64,000 bases of DNA from Beaufortia kweichowensis (GCA_019155185.1 CM032815.1:5527001-5591000); one strand, 5' to 3'; counted from the first letter of the stretch, positions 25,639 through 34,086 are shown. Notes: generated by a model not told the origin, from the sequence alone. Made by a program: numbers and translations.

Positions 25639-28600
25639 TGATCATGTCTGCAAAAAAAAAAACAGGCTCAAGTCCAAAAATGAGCGTTAAAGTTTGATTT
25701 CACTATGATTTAAATCTTTTACATAATCTTACTCGATATGAAGGTTATATTTTTACAGGAAGTTCTTTACATTATATAGGATGATTTTATGTAGAAAACA
25801 GTAAATCACAAAAAAATGACTCTGGCTTGATTTTTACAGGCAGGGTCACATATACGTAACCATAATGTAATATTTATTTAATCTGATCAAAAATAAAATC
25901 TTTCTTCCTGTATCTCTTATTCTTTTTTAAATTGTAGTAGAATCGAATAGAGTTCATGTTTTTAGTTCCTTCTTCAAAGCAGATTAACTGTAATTCCTTT
26001 TAAAGATTTAAAGTGTAATGTAATAAACATAAGCAAATAAAATATGAAGCAAATAGTTTCTTACCTTTTCAGTGAGTAACCGGTTTGTTCTGAAATGTCT
26101 TTTATCTGGAGAGGTCTGAATGACTGTGACTGTGAGGGTGTATGTGTGTTTTAATATGAGCAGACGCGCACTAGATGTGTTTTATTTACAGCAGAAGTGG
26201 CAGGTGCACACACACACTTAACTAACCAGTGATGAGTTTCCTGTGTGTTTTTCACTTCTGCTTGGGCTTTTATATTAGACATGCACATTAACCGCTGTGT
26301 GGCTAAAGTCATCGTGCTTTTTGTGTTGCATTTATTCATGGCTAGTGCTGATAAGAATAATGTTAGATACTATGAAACAGCAGTCTAACTTGAACATTCT
26401 GAATGTGTTATCCTGACTTCACTGACTTAAAATTTTTGTTAGTATTCTGAACAGTAACTTTACGGTACATTCTTTACAAAATGTAAAGAAAAAGTAACTT
26501 TACAAAAGTTGCAATGACAGATTGACAGATTGTATACTCTTGTCTATTGTTAATATCCAAAGATTTCATTTATGTATTGTCAATGAATTGACACCTTTCA
26601 CACTTTCTCCAATCAGTCATTTTATCAATTTCAATACAATTCAAGTTGACTTGGCACTCATCCATTTCTAAGCATTTGTGATCTTTTACTCCTTACTGAT
26701 TTTCTCCAACAGGTTCAAGACAGGCCAGATAAATGGGGATTTACTCATATACCACGTCCTTCTCACCCTCAAACCCTACTACGCCAAACCCTACGAGCTG
26801 GTTGTGGACTTGACTCACGCTGGTCCCAGCAACCGCTTTAAGACGGACTTCCTCTCCAAATGGTTTGTCGTCTTCCCTGGATTCGCTTACGAGAACGTCG
26901 CCGCCATTTATATCTATAACTGTAACACCTGGGTACGGGAATACACCAAATATCACGAAAGACTGCTGACAGGCCTCAAAGGCAGTAAAAAGTTACTGTT
27001 CATTGACTCGCCTGCAAGGTTGGCTGAGTTTGTTGAACCGGAGCAACAGAAGCTTCCGGCTGCTACTCTTGCGTTGGAGGAAGACTTAAAGGTCTTTCAT
27101 AATGCGCTGAAACTGGCTCACAAGGACACAAAAGTGTCAATTAAGGTGTGTTTGGAAAACCGTAACATTCTCATTACAACAAATTTTGGACCATATTGTT
27201 CAAACATCCCAATATTTCTGTGTTCCAGGTGGGCAGTACAGCAGTGCAGGTGACATCAGCCGAACGCACACGAGTCTTGGGTCAGTCCGTGTTCCTCAAT
27301 GACATCTACTACGCCTCTGAGATCGAGGAGATCTGTCTGGTAGACGAGAATCAGTTCACCTTGACCATCGCCAACCAAGGCACGCCGTTGACCTTCATGC
27401 ACCAGGAGTGTGAAAGCATAGTTCACTCCATCATCCACATCCGCACACGTTGGGAACTGTCCCAGCCCGACTCCATCCCTCAGCATACCAAGATCAGACC
27501 CAAAGATGTTCCAGGAACCCTTCTCAACATCGCCCTTCTCAACTTAGGCAGCTCTGATCCCAGTTTAAGGTGATGCATTATCCCGCAGTGGTATCATACA
27601 AAAAACTGCAGTTTCTGAATAATATTTCCATCTGTTTTGTCTAAAGGTCTGCAGCGTATAACCTCCTCTGTGCCTTAACCTGCACCTTTAACCTGAAGAT
27701 CGAAGGCCAACTTCTGGAGACGTCCGGCCTTTGCATTCCTGCCAATAACACTCTTTTCATCGTGTCTATCAGCAAGACTCTTGCAGCAAATGAACCTCAT
27801 CTAACCCTGGAGTTCTTGGAGGAATGTATCTCTGGCTTCAGCAAATCCAGTTAGTGTCTCATTATGTCCTCAATTAAACTATTGTTTCTTAACCTTTATT
27901 GGTTCGTGACCCCAATGAGGATGCAAAATGTTTTTATCTCCCTTCAGGTATAGAGCTGAAACATATGTGTTTGGAGTACATGACTCCCTGGCTGTTAAAC
28001 CTGGTGCGCTTCTGCAAACACAGCGATGATGCCAAACGCCAACGGGTCACTGCCATTCTGGACAAACTCATTACCATGACGATAAACGAAAAGCAGATGT
28101 ATCCATCAATCCAAGCCAAGATCTGGGGCAGCTTGGGACAGGTAACAATCTGAAAACCAATCACATTCACTTACATCAGATGATACATATCTGCTGTAGG
28201 TGTTGCAGTAATGCACCACATTATTCGGGGTTCTGAAAATAAACCACATGCAATAAATGGCACAAAAAAAGGGCACTGCTGTATTTTTAAGACTCATGAA
28301 ACTCTGTTTGTGGTTTCTGTGTCGCTTCTAATGTTTAACCAGTCAGTGTAAAGCAGGACTATATCAGGCTCTGTGTGCATACTTTCTTAAAAATATATAT
28401 CCGTTTATACATGTATATAAGTATTAAAGTTAAGGCCCTTGAAGTGGAATCTACATAAAAAAGCGTTGTTCCCTATATTTGCAGATAACAGATCTACTCG
28501 ATGTGGTTCTGGACAGCTTTATAAAAACCAGTGCGACCGGAGGACTCGGATCTATTAAAGCTGAAGTGATGGCAGACACTGCGGTGGCTTTGGCTTCTGG

Positions 28601-31600
28601 CAATGTCAAGCTGGTGTCCAGCAAGGTTATACATCACATACACAATCTGTGAGACAAAATGTGAATGGTAAACATGGCACAAAGCATGCAAACTGTTTAC
28701 CTACTTAAAGGGATAGTTCACCCAAAATAAAAATTCTGTCATCATTTATTTACCCTTATGAGGTTCAAAAACTGTTTTTGAATCTTTCTTCTGTGAAGGA
28801 TATTTTGAGAAATGTCTCAGTTGTCAATGTTGTTTGGTTATCAACGTTCTTCAAAATATGGTTTTGTTTTCTGCAGAAGAAAGAAAGTCATACAGGTTTG
28901 GAATGACATAAAGGTGAATAAATGATGAAATAATTTTCATTTTGGGTGAACTGTCCCTTTAAGACAAAGCACAACTTGGAGGAAGTTTTGTGAGATTTAA
29001 AGGAAGACCCCAATGAAGGAAGTTGTTTTATTTTAATTTAAACAACTTCCTAATTCTCATACTTCTGTAGAACAGATCCAGTTTCCTGACTGACAATATT
29101 TACCTGTTACTGTATGATTAAAACTGAATTGAATTTTCTCTACAGGTGATCATTCGGATGTGTAAAATCATCGATAAGACATGTCTGTCTCCCACACCCA
29201 CACTGGAACAGCACCTGATGTGGGACGATATCGCCATCTTAGCCAGATACATGCTTATGTTGTCCTTCAACAACTCTCTGGACGTGGCCGCTCACCTGCC
29301 CTACCTCTTCCATGTGGTGACACTGCTGGTGGCCACGGGGCCGTTGTCGCTCCGGGCGTCCACGCACGGCCTGGTCATCAACATCATCCACTCGCTCTGC
29401 ACGTGCTCCCAGCTGTGCTTCAGCGGTAAGAGCAGCCGTACCCGAGAGATGCTTGCGTGACAGAACGAGTTATCGATTACCCTTGAAATGTTTTGATTTT
29501 CTGTCATGCAGAGGAGACCAAGGAGGTTCTGCGTCTGAGTCTGACAGAGTTCTCGTTGCCAAAGTTCTACCTGCTGTTTGGGATCAGCAAGGTCAAATCG
29601 GCCGCAGTCATCGCCTTTCGCTCCAGCTACAGAGATCGTTCTTTCTCTCCGGGTTCCTACGAGAGAGAGACTTTTGCTCTGTCATCCCTGGAGACGGTTA
29701 CTGAGGCACTGCTGGAGATTATGGAGGTAAGTATCCCGTGATACATACTGTGTTCGAGTTTGATTCGGGAGCCAGATCCCTCCCCATTCTTCTTTTTGTG
29801 TCTTCACATTACAACTACAAATAAAGATAAAATCCTGAAAAACATTTAAACATGCGATACAATCATGTACATGCTGTTAGTAGTGACTGCACTTGGTTAC
29901 CAGGAAATAGTTCATTGTATTTTTAGTTCTCCATATGCCGAAATGGTTCTTAGTCATTTTAGTTCTCCAAACGTCTTGATTTTTTTTTATACTACAATCC
30001 TAAAATAACTATAAAATACTCTGCATCTGTCTGTTTCATTTCTTGTTATAATATTGCTTGTTGTGGGAAAGTGTTTTGGTTAAAGTGTGTGACTGGGTTT
30101 TCCCTTTTCTTTTTAGGCATGTATGAGGGACATTCCAGGTTGTAAATGGCTTGACCAGTGGACTGATCTGGCACAGAAGTATGTCATTTCTTCTCCATGC
30201 AGATTGTCAGAATGTATATATTTTTTAAAAATACATTTAATAACTGTTATGTATGTAATTTGCAGGTTTGCGTTTCAGTATAATCCATCTCTTCAACCGC
30301 GGGCCCTTGTGGTGTTCGGCTGCATCAGTAAACGCGTAACACATGCTCAAATCAAACAAATCATACGGATCTTGAGCAAGGCCAGCCCTCTCCTCAGCAT
30401 CGATCGGGTCAGAAACTATCTAAACTATCACTGTCAGAAACACCAGACCCTCATACAAATGAGCCATTATTAACTCATGTGCTGTACCTCTCAGGGTTTG
30501 GAGAGCTGTCTGAAGGGTCCTGATAACTGTAATAGTCAGGTGCTGATTGAAGCGACAGTCATCGCCCTCACCAAATTACAGCCTCTCCTCAACAAGGTAT
30601 TAAATCACAGCTTTCTTTCAGGTACATGTATGTGTAATGTGTTTAACTCTATGGTGTCGCCCAGGACTCACCGATGCACAGAGCTCTGTTCTGGGTCGCT
30701 ATTGCCGTGCTGCAGTTGGATGAAGTGAATCTGTACTCGGCCGGAACCGCTCTGCTGGAACAGAACCTGCACACACTCGACAGCCTGCGAGTTTTTAATG
30801 AGAAGGTTGTTACACATCTAATATAACAATGCAGACATAAACAGGCCTGTGCACGTTTTGTATCTGCATTAGACGCGTGTGTGATTGGTGGATTTGTGTC
30901 TTTTATCGCTCAGAGTCCCGAGGAGGTGTTTATGGAGATCCGACAGCCTTTGGAATGGCACTGTAAACAGATGGACCACTTTGTGGGTCTCAACTTTAAC
31001 TCGAACTTTAATTTTGCTCTGGTTGGACACCTACTGAAAGGTACAGTAATGACTCAGTAAAATCCAGGTTGACGTTTCAAAATGTAATTTTAAGATGAGG
31101 AGCATTAAAGTAGTCACGCCCATAAAATAATGAAAATAGGTCATTTGTGTTTATTGCTGTAAATTATCAATTGTATGATAGATTTTGAGATACAATGCTC
31201 GAATTTCCATTCATAATACTGAAATAAATCATTTTTAAATTGCTGAAATTAATAAATTCAAACAAATTCATCTCATAATCAAAACAATGATGAAAGCAGT
31301 CTTGTGACACTGCCATATTTATACATGTTTATGTTTTAAGTAACAAAATTGTCACTTACTATTTAAGATGCAATTTCTAAAAAAAACTATGCCTTAATAT
31401 CTTCAGCAGTTTATTTTAATTAAAATGTTTAGATATTCATTTTTGCAGTGCATTGGGGGTGTGTGCTATTTTTGAGTCTGTATTTTGTTTTGGCAGGCTT
31501 CAGGCACCCGTCCCCAACCACAGTGGCCCGCACGATTCGTATCCTGCACATGCTGTTGGCTTTAGTGGGAAAACACCTGAACTGTGATAAGTTTGAGGTG

Positions 31601-34086
31601 AACACGCAGAGCGTAGCATATCTAGCTGGTAAGAACGTTTCTGTTTCTATCCGTCTGTCTTAAAAGAAGTGTTCCATTGAATGTTAAAAGGTGTAAACTC
31701 CGGTTATATAAAGTCTTCTGCAGTTAATAATGTTCATGTACATGTTTGCAGCTCTCCTCCCAGTCTCAGAGGAAGTACGCAGTCGCTGCAGTCTGAAACA
31801 CAGGAAGTTGTTGCTGCTCTCGGAAGTTACCATGGAGAATGTTACTATGGAAACATACTCTGTGCATCATGAGGACCCCAGCTGCAGGTGCCAATCAGCA
31901 GTTTGCAATAGTTTACCTTCACATACTTTTCAATCCCAGCCTAAGGTCTCATCTTTGTCATCCAGGACGCTGAGGGAAAGCCAGCCGTGGGTATCCCCAA
32001 AAGTCTCTGAGCGATACCTGATGGCACAGTATCCCATAGTTGGCCAGATCAGCCCACGCACACGCAAATCCATGAGCCTGGATATGGGGCAACCCTCCCA
32101 GGTCAACACCAAGAAGTTACTGGGTAACTCCATGTCTTATTTCGAAACCTCTAATCTATACATGACATTTGAGCCTTAATGTAATTTCTAACCTGACCAT
32201 ATTATTTTTATTAATTAATATTTGTAGATTTATATGATAAATGCAGTTTATATTATTATATATTATCTGCAATAACATGTGACATAACATGAGTTAGATC
32301 TTGTGGTTTAAACAGATAATTTTTGTTTCTCAGGCACCAGAAAAAGCTTTGACCACCTGATATCAGATACCAAAGCACCCAAGAGGCCTGAAATGGAATC
32401 GGGTATCACAACTCCGCCTAAGATGAGGAGAGTGGCTGAAAACGAGTATGAAATTGGTAAGGGTCCTTCAGCAGTCACAGTTAAGTAACATAAATGTTTG
32501 CATTCATTTATATCTCTTTTGTTTTCTTGTTGAAAGAAACCCAAAGAATCTCTCAGCATCATCATCTCCGGAAGGTCTCTGTGTCCGAGTCTAACGTGCT
32601 TCTTAATGAAGAGGTTCTCACGGATCCCAAAATCCAGGCGCTCTTACTGACTGTACTGGTAAGATTGGGTTGTGTTTCAAAAACTCTTTTTCGTAATTTC
32701 TTAATGAATAAAAGGCATTTTCAGTTCCTCATTTACAGTTCAGTTTTTTATTTCTTTTTATTTACATACCTTTTCCTGTCACCGTCATTTCCTCTGAGTT
32801 CTTGCATGTCACTTCCTCCCATATCTTCACATCTGTCCTGTGATGTTTTTCAGGCCACTCAGGTAAAGAACACATCTGATGAATTTGAACAAAGGATCCT
32901 GTATGAGTTTCTAGCCGAGGCCACCGTTGTCTTTCCAAAGGTCTTTCCGGTTGTGTAAGTGCAAACGGACTCTGTATGTGTTTCTCACTGGGGACGGATA
33001 GTTAAGATCCTCACTGCTTTATCTGTTTTGTTTGTTTCAGTCACAACCTCCTGGATTCAAAGATTAATACTTTGCTGTCGCTGTGCCAGGACCCAAATCT
33101 TCTGAACCCAGTCCATGGAATCGTGCAGAGTGTAGTTTATCATGAAGAGTCTCCGCCTCAGTACCAAACGTCCTACCTGCAAAGTAAAACAGCTCAGCTT
33201 ACTCACAGTCAAAATTCATTTCATATTTATGTTATATAAGAAACATTATGATAATGATGAAATGCAGAATGAAAATTAAAGTGATGACACAGTCACAGTT
33301 TTTTTTACTCCACAGCTTTTGGTTTTAATGGACTCTGGAGGTTTGCTGGTCCTTTCTCTAAGGTATCTAAATTTCCTTGTAATATTAATTTTGTGATAAA
33401 ATGGAAGTATGTTACATAATGTCTGCAGGATCTTAAGTTTCTCTTATTCTTTACAGCAAACTCAGTTTCCAGACTACGCAGAGTTAATTGTAAAGTTTCT
33501 GGACGCGTTGATCGACACCTATCTCCCCGGCATTGACGAGGAAACGAGTGAGGAGGGTCTCCGGACACCCACTTCTCCATATCCTCCACCTAGCCAGAGC
33601 CAGCTCAGCATCACTGCCAACCTCAACCTTTCCAATTCAATGACCTCACTGGCCACCTCCCAGCATGGGCCAGGTCTGTACAGCAATGTCATGATTGGAA
33701 GGCAGCCACTGTCTCTTACTGCACGACTGTCTTTCGTACATCTACTAACATGTCATTTCTTCCTTGTATTACCACTTTTGCATGCTTCACGCTTCACACG
33801 TCTATTTTAGTCTGTAGGACACATCCTGCTTTGGTTCAACCTCTCTCTTTTCTTCACCATGCTAAATGTGCTGATGATTAAAATAATTTCAGTTTTCCGA
33901 TTGTTGCTTTGTAATCATGCATATCTGGATTTGCTTTTAGCAGGAATCGATAAGGAGAAAGTGGACCTTTCGCCCACCACGAGTCTGTCTGCAAGCGGAC
34001 GCACGCGTCATGGCTCGGCCAGCCAGGTCCAAAAACAACGTAGCACAGGCAGCTTTAAAAGACCCAGTATTAAAAAGATTGTATGA
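2193..34086 (+). CDS. nf1: Neurofibromin 1 (RAS GTPase-activating protein), complete, 57 coding exons
   Basis: Neurofibromin stimulates GTP hydrolysis by RAS and so dampens RAS/MAPK signalling; it acts at membranes (with SPRED proteins) and in the cytosol. The start ATG at 2193 opens MAAQKPVEWVQAV, matching the family N-terminus. I joined 57 exons with consistent phases, giving about 8286 nt (2761 residues; human isoform 1 is 2839). Order: N-terminal HEAT-like part, Cys/Ser-rich region, tubulin-binding region, RAS-GAP domain with arginine finger at about residue 1192, Sec14-PH module, C-terminal HEAT-like part, and nuclear-localisation motif. Most exon lengths equal the human ones. Differences: no counterpart of human exon 17, a shortened exon 21, a possible GC donor after exon 8 and an altered exon 45 boundary. 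Whether this is the nf1a or nf1b co-orthologue cannot be decided here. Confidence 0.97.
6715..6882. repeat. Fragment of cyprinid TTAA-ended interspersed repeat
   Basis: Intron 9 carries a degraded copy (ATTTTGAGAAATGTCTCAGTGG ... GGGGTCAGTGTTGTTTGGTTACCAA ... GTGTGAACTATACCTTTAA, shown in parts) of the same element seen complete at 28705-28962 and partially at 21390-21624. Confidence 0.7.
9040..9300 (+). repeat. Interspersed repeat, copy A (inverted relative to 43945-44270)
   Basis: Contains GTATTTAAACCACCAAATAT, GAAAAATCATGCT and GAGAAGAGATGA blocks that recur in reverse complement and in the opposite order at about 43945-44270. It lies in the nf1 intron where the human exon 17 equivalent would be expected. 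No open reading frame of note; probably an old non-autonomous transposable element. Confidence 0.75.
10315..10460 (+). repeat. Interspersed repeat fragment (TTAATAAATGCTG family), copy 1
   Basis: Blocks ATTAATAAATGCTGAAATT, ATGAATAAATGTTGTAAAAG and GGTTCATTGTTAG resemble those at 13900-14125 in the same orientation. This is a dispersed repeat of a type common in cyprinid introns. Confidence 0.65.
11449..11536. repeat. (GA)n microsatellite
   Basis: GA dinucleotide run with occasional GC interruptions about 95 bp downstream of the exon 22 donor. It gives spurious long open frames rich in Arg/Glu on one strand and Ser/Leu on the other; these are not genes. Confidence 0.95.
11537..11640. repeat. 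24-bp minisatellite, four full units plus a partial one
   Basis: The block AAAGCGAGATGGAGAGAC recurs with an exact 24-nt period: AAAGCGAG begins at 11537, 11561, 11585, 11609 and 11633. It directly continues the GA run and probably arose from it. Confidence 0.95.
13900..14125 (+). repeat. Interspersed repeat fragment (TTAATAAATGCTG family), copy 2
   Basis: Contains TTAGTAAATGCTGAAATTAG, ATTAATAAATGCTGTAAAGG, TTGTTTATTGTAAG and, at the right end, AACCTTATTGTAAAGTGTTA, the usual terminus of this dispersed family. Same orientation as copy 1 at 10315-10460. Confidence 0.7.
15727..15789 (+). other. nf1: nf1 alternative exon 31 (old exon 23a)
   Basis: A 63-nt, in-frame exon flanked by TAG and GTAAGT, encoding ATCHSLLSKASVKDRKEMRKA (split: ATCHSLLSKA, SVKDRKEMRKA), about residues 1287-1307. 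The human equivalent is a 21-residue lysine-rich insert in the GAP domain. Its inclusion lowers RAS-GAP activity and is developmentally regulated by CELF/Hu-type factors. UG-rich stretches (AAATGTGTGTGATTT, near 15694) lie just upstream, compatible with CELF binding. That both isoforms are made here is inferred from conservation. Confidence 0.9.
17085..17245 (+). repeat. tRNA-derived SINE, degraded
   Basis: Left part carries a tRNA-like A box (CAGCTCAATCGGTACAGC, 17098-17116) and a degenerate B box (GGTTTTGATCC). The right part ends with the fish SINE tail GGCTTTGGATAAAAGCATC followed by CAGCCAAATGCATAAAT. It lies in nf1 intron 34 and is not a functional tRNA gene. Confidence 0.8.
17731..17736 (-). 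terminator. Candidate poly(A) signal of the GPI-glycoprotein gene
   Basis: TTTATT on the plus strand reads AATAAA on the minus strand, about 500 nt beyond the stop codon at 18230. It is one of few such hexamers in a plausible place; a chance match in AT-rich intron DNA cannot be excluded. Confidence 0.35.
18230..18685 (-). CDS. GPI-anchored Asn/Thr-rich mucin-like glycoprotein, nested in nf1 intron 36
   Basis: I do not recognise this gene. The 151-residue product starts at the ATG (18685) of MAIGKETY, because the longer open frame is cut by a strong acceptor (ATTTTTTATTGCAG, exon start 18708). Visible parts: signal peptide with core VALLAVTFGLIMV and likely cleavage after YG; a mature segment dominated by NNSTT repeats with over a dozen overlapping N-glycosylation sequons; a GSTGGTGGTGG linker; a short part with two NCT sequons; and a C-terminal hydrophobic tail ending LLLHVIMAVSFLQIIQ, a typical GPI-attachment signal preceded by small residues SSSP. 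This is the architecture of small leukocyte sialoglycoproteins such as CD52 or CD24. The signal-peptide end MVQMQTTVYGQNG resembles CD52, possibly by convergence. A non-coding exon and TATA box lie at 19076-19148. Confidence 0.65.
   Translation of the reverse strand: MAIGKETYVALLAVTFGLIMVQMQTTVYGQNGNLYGTNRATNNTTNNSTTNNSTTNNSTTNSNNSTNSSNSTKPATNSTGSTGGTGGTGGTSGGSSNGTNSNLSQSYNCTIYNNCTNSVSASALTSSSPVTGWFRLLLHVIMAVSFLQIIQ
18511..18559 (-). repeat. 15-bp tandem repeat inside the GPI-glycoprotein coding region
   Basis: TGCTATTATTGGTGG repeats with a 15-nt period at 18511, 18526 and 18541 (last unit diverging). On the minus strand each unit encodes the five residues NNSTT, so the repeat is in frame and copy-number change would add or remove glycosylation sites without frameshift. 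Confidence 0.9.
19076..19148 (-). promoter_or_regulatory. TATA box and non-coding exon 1 of the GPI-glycoprotein gene
   Basis: On the minus strand TATAAA reads from 19148 to 19143, and a consensus donor CAG|GTAAGT has its exon end at 19076. A start site about 25-30 nt from the TATA box would give a roughly 40-nt exon 1 spliced to the acceptor at 18709-18710. The spacing is right, but transcription is inferred. Confidence 0.5.
19149..20101. other. Intron DNA between the GPI-glycoprotein gene and omg
   Basis: No coding sequence seen. Positions 19420-19471 hold a SINE tail (GTAAGTCGCTTTGGATAAAA). The omg 3'UTR must lie at the right end; I could not fix its poly(A) site. Confidence 0.6.
20102..21280 (-). 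CDS. omg: Oligodendrocyte-myelin glycoprotein (GPI-anchored LRR protein)
   Basis: In mammals OMgp is a neuronal/oligodendroglial surface protein and a ligand of the Nogo receptor and PirB that restrains neurite growth. The 392-residue product begins at the ATG at 21280; a GTG-started extension of four codons is not used. Seen: signal peptide (VLSCLLLLQFTCTYVHA); Cys-rich LRR N-cap (CPAVCSCSESH); about eight leucine-rich repeats with LxxLxLSxNxL spacing, including WTVPTNMPQNLDMVDLSHN, nearly identical to the family; LRR C-terminal flank with Cys residues (NPWACEE, LGCPCHTWHSC); Ser/Thr-rich stalk with shared TTxxTT motifs; and a hydrophobic C-terminus for GPI attachment. It is shorter than human OMgp (440 residues), mainly in the stalk. 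It lies antisense in nf1 intron 36, as in mammals. Coding exon begins after an acceptor at 21300-21302. Confidence 0.93.
   Translation of the reverse strand: MSAVLSCLLLLQFTCTYVHAECPAVCSCSESHRTVECSWQGLRHLPDGLQRNIQSLNVTHNRISDLDHHLSSFTHLRILDISYNRLLHFPASLPRALWEINISGNRLHVVNKDDTAYHWNLRVLDLSINKLERVVFINNTLPNLKALNLSHNKFWTVPTNMPQNLDMVDLSHNTLVQILPGSLNRLAKLAQLYLHANRFTTIHEEAFQHLQSLKLITLGDNPWACEETANISHLLVWTKYTSARVLGCPCHTWHSCGEAHLYRTENWHFGTYTLSPYVSGEPSHPSIQAVTTNFWSETSLQNTRDDQTKNNAMFTSTPHIHTTTDGPVTTGHFFTTGETEITSTTRRTTTLRTRSVKRAKQNLGRNTSSGCFCSLSTSVSGMMILIAVIQNL
21390..21624. repeat. Partial cyprinid TTAA-ended interspersed repeat
   Basis: Shares ATATTTTGAGAAATG, GGTCAGTGTTGTTTGGTTAC, AAAGTCATACAGGTTT and the end GGGTGATCTATCCATTTAA with the full copy at 28705-28962; the left third is missing. 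It lies in the omg 5' intron. Confidence 0.8.
22117..22186 (-). promoter_or_regulatory. omg: TATA box and non-coding exon 1 of omg
   Basis: On the minus strand a TATATA box spans 22186-22181, and a consensus donor AAAAG|GTAAGT has its exon end at 22117, implying a short non-coding exon 1 starting near 22155. It would splice over about 0.8 kb to the coding-exon acceptor at 21300-21302. Mammalian OMG likewise has a small 5' exon and one main coding exon. Start site inferred. Confidence 0.5.
22301..22395. repeat. (GA)n microsatellite
   Basis: GA run with GGGA interruptions, about 115 bp upstream of the omg TATA-like element on the minus strand. Confidence 0.95.
22396..24519. other. AT-rich nf1 intron 36 DNA between omg and the EVI2-like gene
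   Basis: No gene recognised on either strand. Open frames at 22641-23299 contain only GT/CA-repeat-derived or non-conserved sequence. 23400-24150 is extremely AT-rich. Confidence 0.6.
24537..24542 (-). terminator. Candidate poly(A) signal of the EVI2-like gene
   Basis: AATAAA on the minus strand about 320 nt after the stop codon at 24860, followed (leftwards) by a plausible cleavage region. It gives a short 3'UTR of roughly 24859-24520. Confidence 0.45.
24860..25513 (-). CDS. EVI2A/EVI2B-like type I membrane protein, nested in nf1 intron 36
   Basis: 217 residues from the ATG at 25513. The open frame continues five codons upstream, but that stretch (…TCTTGCAG) is the splice acceptor, so the first ATG at 25528 lies in the intron. 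Seen: signal peptide around TVCFVCFILHLGTS; Thr/Glu-rich extracellular part with one NET sequon near its start (NNT follows before the membrane); two Cys before the membrane; transmembrane helix about residues 89-112 (LILVLVALTVACFALLLITL); a CACHVC juxtamembrane cluster; and an acidic cytoplasmic tail with Ser/Thr. Position, orientation, one-coding-exon structure and topology match the leukocyte genes EVI2A and EVI2B in the human NF1 intron. Sequence identity by eye is too low to choose between them; function inferred only as a haematopoietic surface protein. Confidence 0.6.
   Translation of the reverse strand: MITTRTVCFVCFILHLGTSLEDTTNTLVNETTETTETISTTAIKDNPIEPTTSTQQKQESKQGSYCTAPSPEPSKEHCIFSLPQNNTLILVLVALTVACFALLLITLGCACHVCHLKIMMSRFQHHHRGVDLHAVRKRSESLCKDDGREKGQPTETCYMLSEDTAQEHGNEEVSVQLSTEPPVEGPNGDVTQEEGNGCEVESTEPDVGAPENSDTVV
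25572..25632. repeat. (TA)n microsatellite
   Basis: TA dinucleotide run in the 5' intron of the EVI2-like gene, about 50 bp from its coding exon; it sits within the putative branch-point side of that intron on the minus strand. Confidence 0.95.
26065..26156 (-). promoter_or_regulatory. Putative non-coding exon 1 and promoter of the EVI2-like gene
   Basis: On the minus strand a donor AAAAG|GTAAGA has its exon end at 26065, and an ATATTAAAA element lies at 26156-26148. A start near 26122 would produce an approximately 55-nt 5' exon joined to the coding exon at 25517. The TATA-like match is weaker than for the other two nested genes. Confidence 0.4.
26157..26712. other. Right end of nf1 intron 36, no gene seen
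   Basis: Unique AT-rich DNA upstream of the EVI2-like promoter, ending at the acceptor for nf1 exon 37. Confidence 0.6.
27647..31887 (+). other. nf1: nf1 exons 39-50 (C-terminal HEAT-like region)
   Basis: Exons: 27647-27849, 27948-28141, 28485-28625, 29146-29425, 29512-29726, 30117-30178, 30266-30407 (see below), 30495-30596, 30665-30805, 30914-31040, 31497-31628, 31752-31887. All lengths equal human except exon 45, whose only GT donor leaves 27 extra nucleotides (142 instead of 115). The encoded helical region is extremely conserved (e.g. LGSIKAEVMADTAVALASGN, HLMWDDIAILARYMLMLSFN). Exon 39 uses an AAG acceptor and a GTTAGT donor. Introns 41, 43 and 48 are over 350 bp; the first contains the repeat at 28705-28962, the others nothing recognisable. 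Confidence 0.94.
28705..28962. repeat. Complete cyprinid non-autonomous DNA-transposon-like repeat
   Basis: Starts TTAAAGGGATAGTTCACCC and ends GGGTGAACTGTCCCTTTAA: imperfect terminal inverted repeats of about 20 bp flanking a 258-bp element, with TTAA at each edge. It holds no open frame, consistent with a MITE-like element. The sequence family is very abundant in cyprinid genomes; I do not assign it to a named superfamily. It lies in nf1 intron 41. Confidence 0.85.
31966..34086 (+). other. nf1: nf1 exons 51-58 (C-terminus, nuclear-localisation motif, stop)
   Basis: Exons: 31966-32123, 32334-32456, 32537-32658, 32854-32954, 33041-33183, 33316-33362, 33457-33673, 33944-34086. Lengths equal human except exon 53, three codons shorter (RISQHHHLRK). 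Exon 52 carries KRPEMESGITTPPKMRRV, matching the bipartite nuclear-localisation motif described for human neurofibromin. The C-terminus ends SIKKIV and TGA at 34084-34086. The final acceptor is a TAGCAG tandem (NAGNAG). The sequence between exons 57 and 58 (33674-33943) is ordinary intron. Confidence 0.95.

Larger units (their letters stand above)
17267..27569 (+). other. nf1: nf1 exons 35-38 (Sec14-PH module), split by large intron 36
   Basis: Exons: 17267-17413, 17494-17604, 26713-27145, 27229-27569 (147, 111, 433, 341 nt, as in human). They encode the bipartite Sec14-like / PH-like lipid-binding module, including HKPVADTHWSSLNLTSSKFE, FKTGQINGDLLIYHVLLTLK and YIYNCNTWVREYTKYHERLL (about residues 1443-1786). 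Intron 36 (17605-26712, 9.1 kb) is the largest of the gene and hosts three minus-strand genes, the same position as OMG/EVI2B/EVI2A in the human NF1 intron. Confidence 0.96.
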
